From contig NZ_SKCD01000002.1 of assembly GCF_006542765.1 (NCBI RefSeq), forward strand, positions 62,001 to 126,000: a stretch of DNA of 64,000 nt. Direction: 5' to 3'. Below, in pieces: positions 9,048-17,438 of the stretch. The notes beneath the pieces are model-generated. The model was given only the letters and a program-made list of their open reading frames with translations. It ran no database searches and had not been told where the DNA came from. This DNA is from Paenibacillus luteus (lineage in GTDB: Bacteria > Bacillota > Bacilli > Paenibacillales > Paenibacillaceae). The first letter of the stretch is position 1; every line of letters starts with the position of its first letter. A program made the position numbers and the translations under genes.

Positions 9048-10127
9048 TTAATCCAAATTCCAATCCAGTTTCACTTCGCTGCCTGTACGTGAGGATTCAT
9101 AAATCGCATCAAGAACAAGATTATTCGTAAAGCCGGTAAGCGCTGAAGTAATCGGCTGTTTGCCTTCCCGAATACAACTCAGGAAATGACGGCTTAAACG
9201 AGCTCGTTCTCCCTCTTCATTCTGAGCCTTAAGCAATTCAGTTTCTATCGGACGGTCGAACTTTTCCGTAAGCAGCTTGCCTTTCGCTCCGCGGAAGCTA
9301 GCCCCGCCTTCCGAACCCATCAAGTGGATGAACTCTGAATTATCAGTGTCCATATGGACAGCCCAGCTTACTTCCAGAGACAGCGTGCTTCCATTCTCCA
9401 TCTTGATCAAAGCAGTTGCCAAATCCTCAACATCATAAGTCCCGTTCCAATCTGGCGTTCCCCAGGTGCCAATTCCTTTGCGCTTTGGTCCAAACTCCGC
9501 ATAGGTAGCTCCATATACTGACACCGGTTTAGGGTTGCCCATCAAATATAACGCAAGATCAAGCATATGAACACCAATATCGATAAGCGGTCCGCCGCCG
9601 GATTGCTCCGTCTGAGTAAACCAGGTGCCCCAGCCCGGAATGCCTTTCCGGCGGAACCAGCCTGCTTTTGCCGTATAAATGTTGCCCAGCTCGCCGCGAT
9701 CAATCTGCTCTTTAATTTGCATCGCAACGGATTCCCAGCGCATCTGATGGGCAACCATCACGACACGGTCGGAAGCCTTGCTTGCTTTCAAAATTTGACG
9801 TGCCGCATCGCTGTTAATACCCATTGGCTTCTCCAGCAGCACATGCTTACCCGCAGCAAGCGCTTGGATTGCAAGCGGAGCATGGAACTGGTTCGGAACT
9901 CCAATAATGACAGCATCAATATCGGGACGGGCGATCAGCTCTTCATTTGAAGCAATGACATGCTCGATCCCATATTGCTTCGCCTTCTCCTCTGCCCGCG
10001 AAATAAGCAAATCGGTAATCGCTGTTACTACACATTCATCGCCTAGCTTTGTAAATTCATTCGCGTGCACATTACCGATGTTTCCCGCTCCGATAATGCC
10101 TATTCTAATTTTATTGTCATTTGCCAT
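9048..10127 (-). CDS. Gfo/Idh/MocA-family NAD(P)-dependent oxidoreductase
   Basis: A 359-residue dehydrogenase. The N-terminal Rossmann fold shows IGIIGAGNIGNVHANEF, and the conserved EKPMG motif supplies the catalytic lysine. The C-terminal domain carries GGGPLIDIGVHMLDLALYLMG with the family's conserved Asp and His. Family reactions are NAD(P)-linked oxidation of sugars, inositols or aminosugars. The start is placed at 10127 (MANDNK) because GGGAGG lies seven to eight bases before it; a longer frame from 10142 would put that ribosome binding site inside the coding sequence. First gene of a two-gene operon, divergent from an AraC regulator that probably controls it. Confidence 0.9.
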   Translation of the reverse strand: MANDNKIRIGIIGAGNIGNVHANEFTKLGDECVVTAITDLLISRAEEKAKQYGIEHVIASNEELIARPDIDAVIIGVPNQFHAPLAIQALAAGKHVLLEKPMGINSDAARQILKASKASDRVVMVAHQMRWESVAMQIKEQIDRGELGNIYTAKAGWFRRKGIPGWGTWFTQTEQSGGGPLIDIGVHMLDLALYLMGNPKPVSVYGATYAEFGPKRKGIGTWGTPDWNGTYDVEDLATALIKMENGSTLSLEVSWAVHMDTDNSEFIHLMGSEGGASFRGAKGKLLTEKFDRPIETELLKAQNEEGERARLSRHFLSCIREGKQPITSALTGFTNNLVLDAIYESSRTGSEVKLDWNLD

Positions 10128-10287
10128 GAGTAAGCCTCCCATAATGTATTCCTATCTTCAAATCCAACCGTCAAGCATCCGCTTTCATTAGCGCCTGATC
10201 ACGTTATTTATGTTAGAATAAACGGGACGGGAAATCGTGCTTGTTTTTCGATAAAAGTCTCAGTTTTTCGGAGGAATCTATTATTTC

Positions 10288-11169
10288 ATGACCTACATAC
10301 CTGATTATTTGAAAACGTATCCAAATATGAATACCTCTTCGCCGCTTCATATCAGCCTAAATCGGCTGTATCACGGCTTCCGGCCGCATCGGCATGATTT
10401 TCTGGAGTTTTCCTATGTGGTAGACGGAAGAGGCTCTGAATCCATTAATGACGCTCGGCACCAGATGCTGCCCGGGACCTTCACCTTCGTTTTGCCTTAT
10501 CAGGTGCATGAAATATTTACGGAGCCCGGCAGTACACTGGTCCTTTATAATTGTATGTTCAGCATGGATTTGTTAATGGAGCCTGGGCAAGAAGGCGGCT
10601 TAATGGACTTAATCGAACAAAATGCCATGCCTCCCTTCGTTCAGCTAAGCGGTAGTGAGAATGAAAAAATGAAGCTTTTAATCGAAGATATGTACCAAGA
10701 ATACAAGGGAAATGAGCCCTGGAGGCGAACGATGCTTCAGGTAAGGCTGAAGGAAATACTAGCCTTCTTTGACCGCTATCGTCGAAAGGGCGTTCACTCG
10801 GCTGAAACTGCCAAGCAATCATCCAAATCAAGTGCCTCGGTATGGCCGATCATCCATTACATTCACCGCCATTATCAAGATGAGCTTGCCCTATCTGATC
10901 TTGCAAGCCGCTTCTCGCTAAGCGTCTCCCGCATCAGCGAAGTCATTAAGCAAACGACCGGACAAACCTTTGTCCACTTCCTGCATGATTTGCGGCTGCG
11001 CCATGCGTGCAGCTTGCTTGTATCGACAGATATGAATGTCTCCGAAATTGCGCTGGAAGTCGGCTACGGCTCTTACAAAACTTTTTCGCGCATTTTTAGA
11101 GAAACGAAAGGAATCGTACCCAAGGATTACCGTAAAATGAAGTTAAATCAGGATACGCTTAGGCAATAA
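10288..11169 (+). CDS. AraC-family transcriptional regulator
   Basis: A 293-residue regulator. The N-terminal cupin-like sensor (about residues 15-150, with FRPHRHDFLEFSYV and LPYQVHEI) probably binds a sugar or its derivative. The C-terminal AraC DNA-binding domain (about 190-285) has two helix-turn-helix motifs (LALSDLASRFSLSVSRISEVIK and VSEIALEVGYGSYKTFSRIFRE shortened here to their core). It is divergent from the dehydrogenase-isomerase operon, its likely target. GGAGG lies 13 bases before the ATG, slightly far. The gene ends at a strong hairpin. Confidence 0.9.
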   Translation: MTYIPDYLKTYPNMNTSSPLHISLNRLYHGFRPHRHDFLEFSYVVDGRGSESINDARHQMLPGTFTFVLPYQVHEIFTEPGSTLVLYNCMFSMDLLMEPGQEGGLMDLIEQNAMPPFVQLSGSENEKMKLLIEDMYQEYKGNEPWRRTMLQVRLKEILAFFDRYRRKGVHSAETAKQSSKSSASVWPIIHYIHRHYQDELALSDLASRFSLSVSRISEVIKQTTGQTFVHFLHDLRLRHACSLLVSTDMNVSEIALEVGYGSYKTFSRIFRETKGIVPKDYRKMKLNQDTLRQ

Positions 11170-11185
11170 CCGTCCCTTCAACAAG

Positions 11186-11231
11186 CAAGGGCTGCCCGTA
11201 GTAGAAAATTCTACACGCATGGCAGCCCTTG
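11186..11231 (+). terminator. Terminator of the AraC gene
   Basis: CAAGGGCTGCC (11186-11196) pairs perfectly with GGCAGCCCTTG (11221-11231), with an inner GTAGAA/TTCTAC stem, followed by TTTTATTAA. Confidence 0.88.
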
Positions 11232-11440
11232 TTTTATTAAAATATAAGGATTTATAAGTTTGTTAGCTTATAAAAGGGCTTATATTTCACCGTCAAAGCT
11301 ACTTCAGCGTCTAAAGGACACCGAAGGCATTTTTGCTTGAGTGTTTTAAGCGCAAACGGTTGTCTCCGTCCTATGGCGGTACAAGCACCCTTCACGATGA
11401 AAGGTAAAAGTCCCGCTAAAATCGGACAACTTATCCATTC
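11232..11440. other. Intergenic stretch without recognised gene
   Basis: Between the AraC terminator and the small minus-strand peptide gene I see no coding sequence. There are short hairpins (GCTT...AAGC near 11333-11350 and CTTCA-CGA-TGAAAG near 11391-11402). They may be part of the 3' region of the efflux pump transcript, but no convincing terminator or known riboswitch is visible. Confidence 0.4.
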
Positions 11441-11530
11441 TTATATTTTACATAAGGTCAAAACTAGGAATAAGATGGCTAGCAAAGCGTAGATGACCAA
11501 TGATAAGATCATTAAACTCCGCTTACTCAT
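11441..11530 (-). CDS. Putative 29-aa single-helix membrane peptide
   Basis: A very short frame reading MSKRSLMILSLV then a hydrophobic run to LTLCKI. GGAGGGGGAG sits six bases before the ATG, an excellent ribosome binding site. Two basic residues precede a membrane helix of about 22 residues, the usual layout of bacterial small membrane proteins. It lies 75 bases downstream of the Fsr-like efflux pump on the same strand and may be co-transcribed. Its function is unknown; it could be a pump-associated peptide. The support is the ribosome binding site and composition, not homology. Confidence 0.55.
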   Translation of the reverse strand: MSKRSLMILSLVIYALLAILFLVLTLCKI

Positions 11531-11605
11531 GCACAACTCCCCCTCCAGCACCAAGTAGGCTATACACCATCATTGTATGTGCATGGGGAGATCGCGCAAA
11601 TTGTC

Positions 11606-12841
11606 CTAACGAGAAATTCTTTCTTTCCGGTCCGATGGAAGTAAGATCGTCAGCATCCCAAGCAATGGCAAATAAGAAGTACAGCGGATGACAAATTCAA
11701 TACCCATGGAATCCGCAAGATTGCCAAGTATGGCAGAGCCAATGCCTGCGAGACCGAAAGCCACTCCAAAAAACACCCCTGATACGAGTCCCACTCTTCC
11801 TGGCAGCAGCTCATTCGCGTATACCAATATAACAGAGAAAGCGGATGCCAATATTAATCCGGCAAAGAAGATTAAAATAATTGAAAAAGTTAAGTTGGCA
11901 TAAGGAAGCAGCAGAGCAAACGGAGCTGTCCCCAAAATTGAAAACCAAATCAAGCTGCGGCGGCTGAATTTATCCGCCAATATCCCGCCAAGAAGCAGAC
12001 CGATTACATTAGCCCCTAGAAAAACAAACAGCACCATTTGCGCCTGACTTACCGTAAGACCAAAATGTTCAATGGCATAGAAGGAATAGTAACTGCTAAT
12101 TGCAGCAATATAGACGTTTTTGGAAAAAACAAGCAGCATGAGAATGGTGATCGCAAATATGACCTTGCCTTTCGTTACATTCAGCTTCGAAACGGGCTTT
12201 GCCGCCTTCTTAGCATTGGAGGCTGGCACCAGCGCAAGCTGGTTTCCGTACCATTTGGCAACATTATATTGAATGACAACGCCAATCGTTACGAATAAGA
12301 CAAACCAGATGACCCCTCGTTGACCTGTATGCACGAATAACACCGCTGTCATGATAGGCGCAAGAGACTGTCCGATATTGCCGCCGAATTGGAAGATCGA
12401 TTGTCCCGTTCCCTTCCGTTCCCCTGCAGCCAAGTACGCTACGCGGGCAGAAACAGGATGGAACACGGCAGAACCGATGCCGATGCACATCACAGCGGCC
12501 ATCACCATCCAGAAATGGGTAGCATACGAAAGCGCAGCGACCCCTGCCATTGTAAAGAGCATGCCTACAGGAAGCATCATCGGCTTCGGATGCGAATCGG
12601 AGAAAATACCGATGATCGGCTGCAGCAGCGCTGCGGTCAAATTGATCATTAATGATATTAGGCCGATTTGCGCGAAGGTGAGTGATAAGGAATCTTTTAA
12701 AATAGGAAATAGAGCTGGTACGACCGATTGAATCGTATCATTGATCAAATGAACAAAGCTAATGGCAAATAATAAAGGAAATAACGTTTTTACTGCGGTT
12801 GTGGATGCTGAAGCTGCAACAGATGCTTGATTAGTGGACAT
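11606..12841 (-). CDS. fsr: MFS efflux transporter, fosmidomycin-resistance (Fsr) type
   Basis: A 411-residue, 12-helix major facilitator protein. Family marks are FVHLINDTIQSVVPALFPILK in helix 1 (core HLINDT), GIFSDSHPKP in the helix 2-3 loop, and FHPVSARVAYLAAGERKGTG after helix 4, all typical of Fsr pumps that extrude fosmidomycin-like compounds. It is divergent from a GntR/FCD regulator; the shared spacer holds repeated operator sequence on its promoter (-35 TTGCTT, 17 bases, -10 TATAAT), which implies that the GntR protein represses it. Confidence 0.88.
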   Translation of the reverse strand: MSTNQASVAASASTTAVKTLFPLLFAISFVHLINDTIQSVVPALFPILKDSLSLTFAQIGLISLMINLTAALLQPIIGIFSDSHPKPMMLPVGMLFTMAGVAALSYATHFWMVMAAVMCIGIGSAVFHPVSARVAYLAAGERKGTGQSIFQFGGNIGQSLAPIMTAVLFVHTGQRGVIWFVLFVTIGVVIQYNVAKWYGNQLALVPASNAKKAAKPVSKLNVTKGKVIFAITILMLLVFSKNVYIAAISSYYSFYAIEHFGLTVSQAQMVLFVFLGANVIGLLLGGILADKFSRRSLIWFSILGTAPFALLLPYANLTFSIILIFFAGLILASAFSVILVYANELLPGRVGLVSGVFFGVAFGLAGIGSAILGNLADSMGIEFVIRCTSYLPLLGMLTILLPSDRKERISR

Positions 12842-12873
12842 TCTAATTTCCCCTTACTTCAAACGGTAGTGTG

Positions 12874-12893
12874 ATATGCGATATATTGCATAT
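12874..12893. promoter_or_regulatory. Operator copy 1 (near-perfect 20-base palindrome)
   Basis: ATATGC (12874-12879) and GCATAT (12888-12893) flank GATATATT. The core GCGATATATT (12878-12887) reads GCAATATATC on the other strand. It lies immediately downstream of the proposed fsr -10 hexamer, where a bound repressor would block transcription. Confidence 0.65.
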
Positions 12894-12920
12894 TATATTC
12901 CGCCTAATACATAAAAGCAA
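12892..12920 (-). promoter_or_regulatory. Predicted sigma-A promoter of fsr
   Basis: On the minus strand TTGCTT (12920-12915), a 17-base spacer and TATAAT (12897-12892). The start of transcription would fall near 12885, inside operator copy 1. Operator copy 2 overlaps the -35. Confidence 0.55.
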
Positions 12921-12926
12921 TATATC
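12917..12926. promoter_or_regulatory. Operator copy 2
   Basis: GCAATATATC is identical to the minus-strand core of copy 1. It sits inside AAAAG...CTTTT, giving a second near-palindrome, and overlaps the fsr -35. Confidence 0.55.
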
Positions 12927-12968
12927 TTTTGGGGCATTACTATACCATTTGCTTCGACTCCGTATCCT

Positions 12969-12978
12969 GCGATATATT
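12969..12978. promoter_or_regulatory. Operator copy 3 on the gntR promoter
   Basis: GCGATATATT is identical to the plus-strand core of copy 1. It overlaps a possible gntR -10 (TATTAT 12975-12980, -35 TTCGAC 12953-12958, 16-base spacer), consistent with autoregulation. Confidence 0.55.
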
Positions 12979-13037
12979 ATATATGGTTATTCTCAATCTC
13001 ACTTCCACCCAGAATCATATATAAAGGAGGGCGCAAA

Positions 13038-13721
13038 TTGCCTATTCCAACCAATTATTCGACCCCCGTCAGAATGTCTGCCAAAGAGCGTACCTTGAGC
13101 CAGTTGCAAAAATGGATCATTGACGGCACACTTCAGCCAGGCGAAAAGTTAAATGACGTAGAACTTGCAGAAGCACTCGGTGTAAGCCGGACTCCGATAA
13201 GAGAAGCGTTCCAGCTATTAGAAGTACAAGGACTGATTCAGACTTTTCCTGGGAAGGAGACAAGAGTCTCTCCACTTGAGAAGGAGGATATCGTCAAGCT
13301 GTACGCACCGCTTACCGCACTGCAAGCACTGGCAGCAGAACTTGCTGTTGTTCATATTCAGCCCGAAGATGTAGAGCAGCTAAGAGGAATTAATGCTAGC
13401 TTTGCCGATTGCGTAAACCGAGGCGAGTTATATGAAGCCATGGAGTTTGACGAGAGCTTTCATGAGGCGATCTTGCATATTGCAAACAACCAGCATATCC
13501 TCTCCTTCTGCTCTTCCCTTCAAATGCATATCAGACGGTACAAATATATCTTTTTCAAACGTCCGAACTGGGAGTCGCAATTGGCTGCTATGGACCACGA
13601 GGCTATTATCGACGCCCTGGAGGCACGCAACCCGGAAGAAGCTGCCCGTCTGATGAAGCATAACCTCATAAGGCCACTTGAGCATTTGGATACGATGCTC
13701 CAAGCCACGGTAGTGCGATAA
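13038..13721 (+). CDS. GntR-family regulator, FadR/FCD subfamily
   Basis: A 227-residue regulator. The winged helix (about residues 14-80) contains LGVSRTPIREAFQLLEVQGL, the usual GntR recognition segment. The C-terminal all-helical FCD domain (about 85-215) carries the metal/ligand positions in MEFDESFHEAIL and MDHEAIIDALEAR. Start codon TTG at 13038 is favoured because AAAGGAGG lies seven bases upstream; the next ATG (codon 13) lacks one. It is divergent from the Fsr-like pump and probably represses it and itself through the three repeated cores in between, released by a small carboxylate-type ligand as in other FCD proteins. Confidence 0.88.
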   Translation: MPIPTNYSTPVRMSAKERTLSQLQKWIIDGTLQPGEKLNDVELAEALGVSRTPIREAFQLLEVQGLIQTFPGKETRVSPLEKEDIVKLYAPLTALQALAAELAVVHIQPEDVEQLRGINASFADCVNRGELYEAMEFDESFHEAILHIANNQHILSFCSSLQMHIRRYKYIFFKRPNWESQLAAMDHEAIIDALEARNPEEAARLMKHNLIRPLEHLDTMLQATVVR

Positions 13722-13730
13722 AACAAGAAG

Positions 13731-13775
13731 AAACGGCTTCGCCGTCCTCTGCAAGAGGAAGGTATCCGTTTCTCG
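13731..13775 (+). repeat. Hairpin after gntR
   Basis: AGAAACGG (13731-13738) pairs with CCGTTTCT (13768-13775) and CCTCT pairs with AGAGG inside. No T-run follows, so it looks like an mRNA 3' structure rather than a full terminator. Confidence 0.4.
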
Positions 13776-13827
13776 TAGAAATAGAAGAATACTTTATCGC
13801 GTGGAACCTATAAAGTCTTATATTTTG

Positions 13828-13873
13828 AAAAAAGTGATAAAGCTGCTTCCACAGCAGCTCAATCACTTTTTTT
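13828..13873. terminator. Bidirectional terminator
   Basis: AAAAAAGTGAT (13828-13838) pairs with ATCACTTTTTT (13862-13872), with inner AGCTGC/GCAGCT. It can end gntR (plus) and the sugar ABC operon (minus). Confidence 0.85.
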
Positions 13874-13939
13874 GATTTTCACCATTACCTCAGCTATAGA
13901 TCAGAAACAATAACCTGTAGTACTAACGAGTATGCCTGC

Positions 13940-15514
13940 TTAGTCTATGATTGTCAGCGTAAAGCTCATTCGGTTAGGCGTCTCCCCAGGCTGATAAATA
14001 TAAATCACCTCTACCAGCTCTTCGTTGGAATGAATGGAAGCAAGCGGCGCTTGACTATCTACAGCCAAAGCAAGACCTGGCAATGACCAATGTTCCTGTG
14101 ATAGCAGCTGTGCATCCAGAGGCCCTCCGCTAATCTCAAAATAGATCTCAACGGGAGCTGCCGTATCCAAATAAACCTCAACCGAAAGCTGCTTCCGTTT
14201 CACATCGGCTTCAAAAATAATGCCTCGCTCATGTGTATTCCAATGCCCGCCTACTTCACGCCTAAGCAGCCGCAAATAATACTTTTGACCTTCCTTCGTT
14301 ATCCAGTGAATGGTTGCCGGATGCATTTGCCCATTCGTATTTTTACTGCCGGACATCCCGCCGAGCATAACATCCTTTTCAATCCACGCCTTGGCTGTGC
14401 ACAAATTCGAGTTTTCTCCAAGCAAGTCCTGCTCGCAAAGCTCACGAAACTTCTTAACAGCCAGCCTCTCCCCTTGGGGAATTGCAAGTGACGGCTTCAC
14501 ATATTCCGGTATATCGATGCCTACGAGCGCAATAATCGGGTCATGCTCAGATTCACAGTTAATAGCTGCGAGATGTTCAAACCCTTTCCCGAGTAAAAGA
14601 TATAGAAATACCCCCATCGAGCTATGTGCCAGCATCTCCATTTCATATGCACGTGCAAACGGGCCACTCAAGTTTTGCAATACGGGGTTATAAAATAAAG
14701 CGATGCTCTCCCACAGCCCTTTCTCCACGTCATGGCCAATTCGCTTCAGTTCATCACATTTTGCATAACAGCGCCAAAGACCAAGCACCGTAATATCAAC
14801 GCCATAATAGGTTGTCGTGTTAAACTCCGCAAGCGAGCCAAACTCCATAAATGCGGCATGAAACTTGTAGCTCTCTTGCTTGGCATGCTCAAGCCAATCC
14901 TTGTTTCCAAAGCGTTGACCAAAATAATGGGCGATGAAAATATGCATAAGCTCAATATTCGAATTCATCGGTACCGCTTCCGTTAACCGGCGATCAATGG
15001 AGCCAGTAACCGCCATAACCATGGAATCATCCATGCGAGCGACAAGCCCGGCTGGCAGCACCGATTCAAAGTTTTCTAAAATAACCGCAAACGTACAGGC
15101 TACAAATTCGCGCCAATTCGGATCGTAGCTCCTCCATACAGGAGGAAGCACATCTTCTCCATATCTATACGCGCTGCCAGCGCCAAGCGTTTGCCATGGC
15201 ACCTTTCCCTTTGGAGGCGGGGATGCCTGAGGCGATGCCCGGAATGTGCCGAAATAAATTTCGTCTGCATCATTTAGCTGCATATCTATCACCTTGTTTA
15301 ATACAACAGCCGCCCTCTCCCAGTCACCCGGCTCGTTACGTAGCAGCAGTCCCACTGCATAATGGCCGCTACCGCGTGTGTTATGCCGATCAAGCTGCTC
15401 GGCATCCCGGAGCATTCTCGCATCTTCGTCGAATAATTGATCCATATATTCCATGGCATGATCAACCAAATAGCGCTGCTCCTCCGCCATCCGATTTCGT
15501 ATGCTTTGACTCAT
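13940..15514 (-). CDS. Unrecognised 524-aa protein, probable (alpha/alpha)-barrel carbohydrate-active enzyme
   Basis: I cannot assign a family. The first 350 residues are regularly helical with aromatic and acidic residues at helix ends, like (alpha/alpha)-barrel glycosidases and lyases. Notable polar motifs are RHNTRGSG (43-50), PMNSNIELM (182-190), EFNTTTYYGVD (230-240) and GPFARAYEMEM (284-294). The last 120 residues look like a beta-sandwich (YYLRLLRREVGGHW, LSVEVYLDTAAPVEIYFEI). No signal peptide is present. It is the last gene of an ABC importer operon that holds no other enzyme, 24 bases after the permease, so it probably processes the imported oligosaccharide. It could also be a structural or inactive homologue. 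Confidence 0.7.
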   Translation of the reverse strand: MSQSIRNRMAEEQRYLVDHAMEYMDQLFDEDARMLRDAEQLDRHNTRGSGHYAVGLLLRNEPGDWERAAVVLNKVIDMQLNDADEIYFGTFRASPQASPPPKGKVPWQTLGAGSAYRYGEDVLPPVWRSYDPNWREFVACTFAVILENFESVLPAGLVARMDDSMVMAVTGSIDRRLTEAVPMNSNIELMHIFIAHYFGQRFGNKDWLEHAKQESYKFHAAFMEFGSLAEFNTTTYYGVDITVLGLWRCYAKCDELKRIGHDVEKGLWESIALFYNPVLQNLSGPFARAYEMEMLAHSSMGVFLYLLLGKGFEHLAAINCESEHDPIIALVGIDIPEYVKPSLAIPQGERLAVKKFRELCEQDLLGENSNLCTAKAWIEKDVMLGGMSGSKNTNGQMHPATIHWITKEGQKYYLRLLRREVGGHWNTHERGIIFEADVKRKQLSVEVYLDTAAPVEIYFEISGGPLDAQLLSQEHWSLPGLALAVDSQAPLASIHSNEELVEVIYIYQPGETPNRMSFTLTIID

Positions 15515-15538
15515 AAAGCCAATTCCCCTCTCCGTGTT

Positions 15539-16411
15539 CTAGCCTTTAACCGCTCCTACCATAACCCCACTTATAAAATAACGCTGCAGCCAAGGATACA
15601 CGATAAGGATCGGCAATGTTGAGAAAACGACGCTAGCCGCCTTAAGGCTCTCCGGTAATACTGTCGCAGCCGTCATCCCTTCCATTTGCATTAGATCATG
15701 TACCTGATTTTGCTGAATCATTTGGTACAGCTTCAGCTGCAGTGGGTAAAGCTCAGGGTTTGTTATATACATTAACGCATCCTGGAAGCCATTCCAACGG
15801 CCAACCGCATAAAACAAGCTAAGCGTTGCCATAACCGGCAGCGATAATGGAAGGATAATTCGGAACAAAGTACCGATATGGCTGCTTCCGTCAATATCCG
15901 CCGCTTCCTCCAGGCTCTTCGGAATGTTATTGAAGAAGGAGATCAGAATAATCATATAGAACGGGCTGATCAAGCCTGGAAGAACAAGCGCCCACATTTT
16001 GTCCAATAGATGAAAATCACGGATTAGAATATACTCCGGTATCATTCCGCCTGTGAAAAACATTGTAATTACGATGATGAGCATAAATATTTTGCGTCCT
16101 TTAAGCTCTTTCTTAGAAAGTGGGTAAGCAACCGCAATGGTCATCACCATCGAGAGCACTGTCGTCAACACGGTCAACAATACCGTAAAACCCAGCGATC
16201 GGATCATCGACATATCGGAGAATACTTTGCTGTAAGCCTCAAAGGTCAATTCGATGGGGTAAAAAGAAACCTCGCCCGACATAATGGGACGGTTGGCACT
16301 TAATGAAATCGCAATGATGTGAATAAAAGGCGCTAGGCAAAGCAGCATGGTGATGATAACAAAAATAACGTTAGCTGTATCAATCGCTCGGTTGGATGCA
16401 CGTTCGCTCAT
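15539..16411 (-). CDS. Carbohydrate ABC transporter permease (LplC/YtcP type)
   Basis: A membrane permease with six helices and the inner-membrane-component motif EEAADIDGSSHIGTLFRIILP near residues 180-200 (core EEAADIDG). Helix 1 is followed by LSANRPIMSGEVSFYP, typical of LplC/YtcP proteins. It pairs with the upstream permease and the lipoprotein. The start at 16411 (MSERAS) has GGGGGA eight bases upstream; an ATG eight codons earlier (16435) has no spaced ribosome binding site. No ATPase is encoded in the operon, so a shared MsmX-type ATPase is inferred. Confidence 0.9.
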   Translation of the reverse strand: MSERASNRAIDTANVIFVIITMLLCLAPFIHIIAISLSANRPIMSGEVSFYPIELTFEAYSKVFSDMSMIRSLGFTVLLTVLTTVLSMVMTIAVAYPLSKKELKGRKIFMLIIVITMFFTGGMIPEYILIRDFHLLDKMWALVLPGLISPFYMIILISFFNNIPKSLEEAADIDGSSHIGTLFRIILPLSLPVMATLSLFYAVGRWNGFQDALMYITNPELYPLQLKLYQMIQQNQVHDLMQMEGMTAATVLPESLKAASVVFSTLPILIVYPWLQRYFISGVMVGAVKG

Positions 16412-16450
16412 CGTAGTTGTCCCCCATTTCTTCATCTTCTGGAATCTGAA

Positions 16451-17353
16451 TTATAAAATGCTCTCGTCTGCCAGCTTCTTCGAAGCATAATTGGCGCCAA
16501 GCAGAAACACGAGTCCGACAAGCGCTTGAAATAGCCCAACCGCCGTAGCTAACGTAATCTGACCGGATTCCATCCCTATTCGGTAGACGAATGTACTCAG
16601 CACATCCGAGTAATCACGCACAGCAACGTTACCGATAATAAAAGGACGATCAAAGCCGATTGAAATCATGTTGCCGAGATTAATAATAAGCAGCGTGGCG
16701 ATCGTTGTCTTGAGGCCAGGCAAGGAGATATGCAATATTCGTTTAAAGCGGTTGGCGCCATCTACTTCCGCAGCTTCAAACAACTCCTTATTAATGCCCG
16801 TCAGAGCAGCAAGATACAAGATCGTTCCCCAACCTGCACTTTGCCATACGCCCACCGTCAAATACGTAATGAGCCAGTATTTTTTGTCGGTCAAAAAAGG
16901 AATTTCACCGATTCCAAAACCCGACAGCACATTGTTGATAAATCCTGATTGTGTTCCAAACACCTGCAACACGATCCCACCGATAATGACCCAAGAAATA
17001 AAGTGAGGAATATATAATACCGTTTGCGCCATCTTCTTAAACCACGATGTCTTAAGCTCATATATCATAATGGCGAGAATGAGCGGAGCGGGAAAGGAGA
17101 CGAGCAGATCGAGAAAATTCAATAAAATAGTGTTGCGCAGCGCATCGAAAAAATCCTGATTCTGAAAAACTTCCTTAAACGCATCGAAGCCGATCCATTT
17201 ACTTCCAGAAATGCCTTGGAAGAAATTAAAATCCTTAAACGCGATTTGAACCCCATACATCGGGCCGTATTTGAACAGGAAAAAATAAGCTAGGGGCAAT
17301 ACAAGTAAAATATATAGATGCCAGTTTCTTCGTAAGTACATGTTCATTCTCAT
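16451..17353 (-). CDS. Carbohydrate ABC transporter permease (LplB/YteP type)
   Basis: About 300 residues, six membrane helices. N-terminal NWHLYILLVLPLAYFFLF and KYGPMYGVQIAFKDFNF are hallmarks of LplB/YteP permeases; the coupling loop reads ELFEAAEVDGANRFKRI. It forms the heterodimer with the downstream permease. AGGAGG lies ten bases before the ATG at 17353; a GTG at 17359 is four bases from the same site and cannot be ruled out. Middle gene of lipoprotein-permease-permease-enzyme. Confidence 0.9.
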   Translation of the reverse strand: MRMNMYLRRNWHLYILLVLPLAYFFLFKYGPMYGVQIAFKDFNFFQGISGSKWIGFDAFKEVFQNQDFFDALRNTILLNFLDLLVSFPAPLILAIMIYELKTSWFKKMAQTVLYIPHFISWVIIGGIVLQVFGTQSGFINNVLSGFGIGEIPFLTDKKYWLITYLTVGVWQSAGWGTILYLAALTGINKELFEAAEVDGANRFKRILHISLPGLKTTIATLLIINLGNMISIGFDRPFIIGNVAVRDYSDVLSTFVYRIGMESGQITLATAVGLFQALVGLVFLLGANYASKKLADESIL

Positions 17354-17438
17354 GGCCACTAGTCCTCCTTTTTACTGAAACACGTGGCCGGAAGGAATGA
17401 TCGGCTCATTCCTTCCACCTCGTTTCCTACGTGTATGA

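Noticed and set aside
10128-10142. Longer N-terminus for the Gfo/Idh/MocA protein
   Set aside because: The extra codons consist of the ribosome binding site GGGAGG itself, so the start five codons later is preferred.
11270-11440. Possible riboswitch or structured RNA
   Set aside because: Several short hairpins are present, but no known riboswitch core could be matched and no gene follows in the right orientation.
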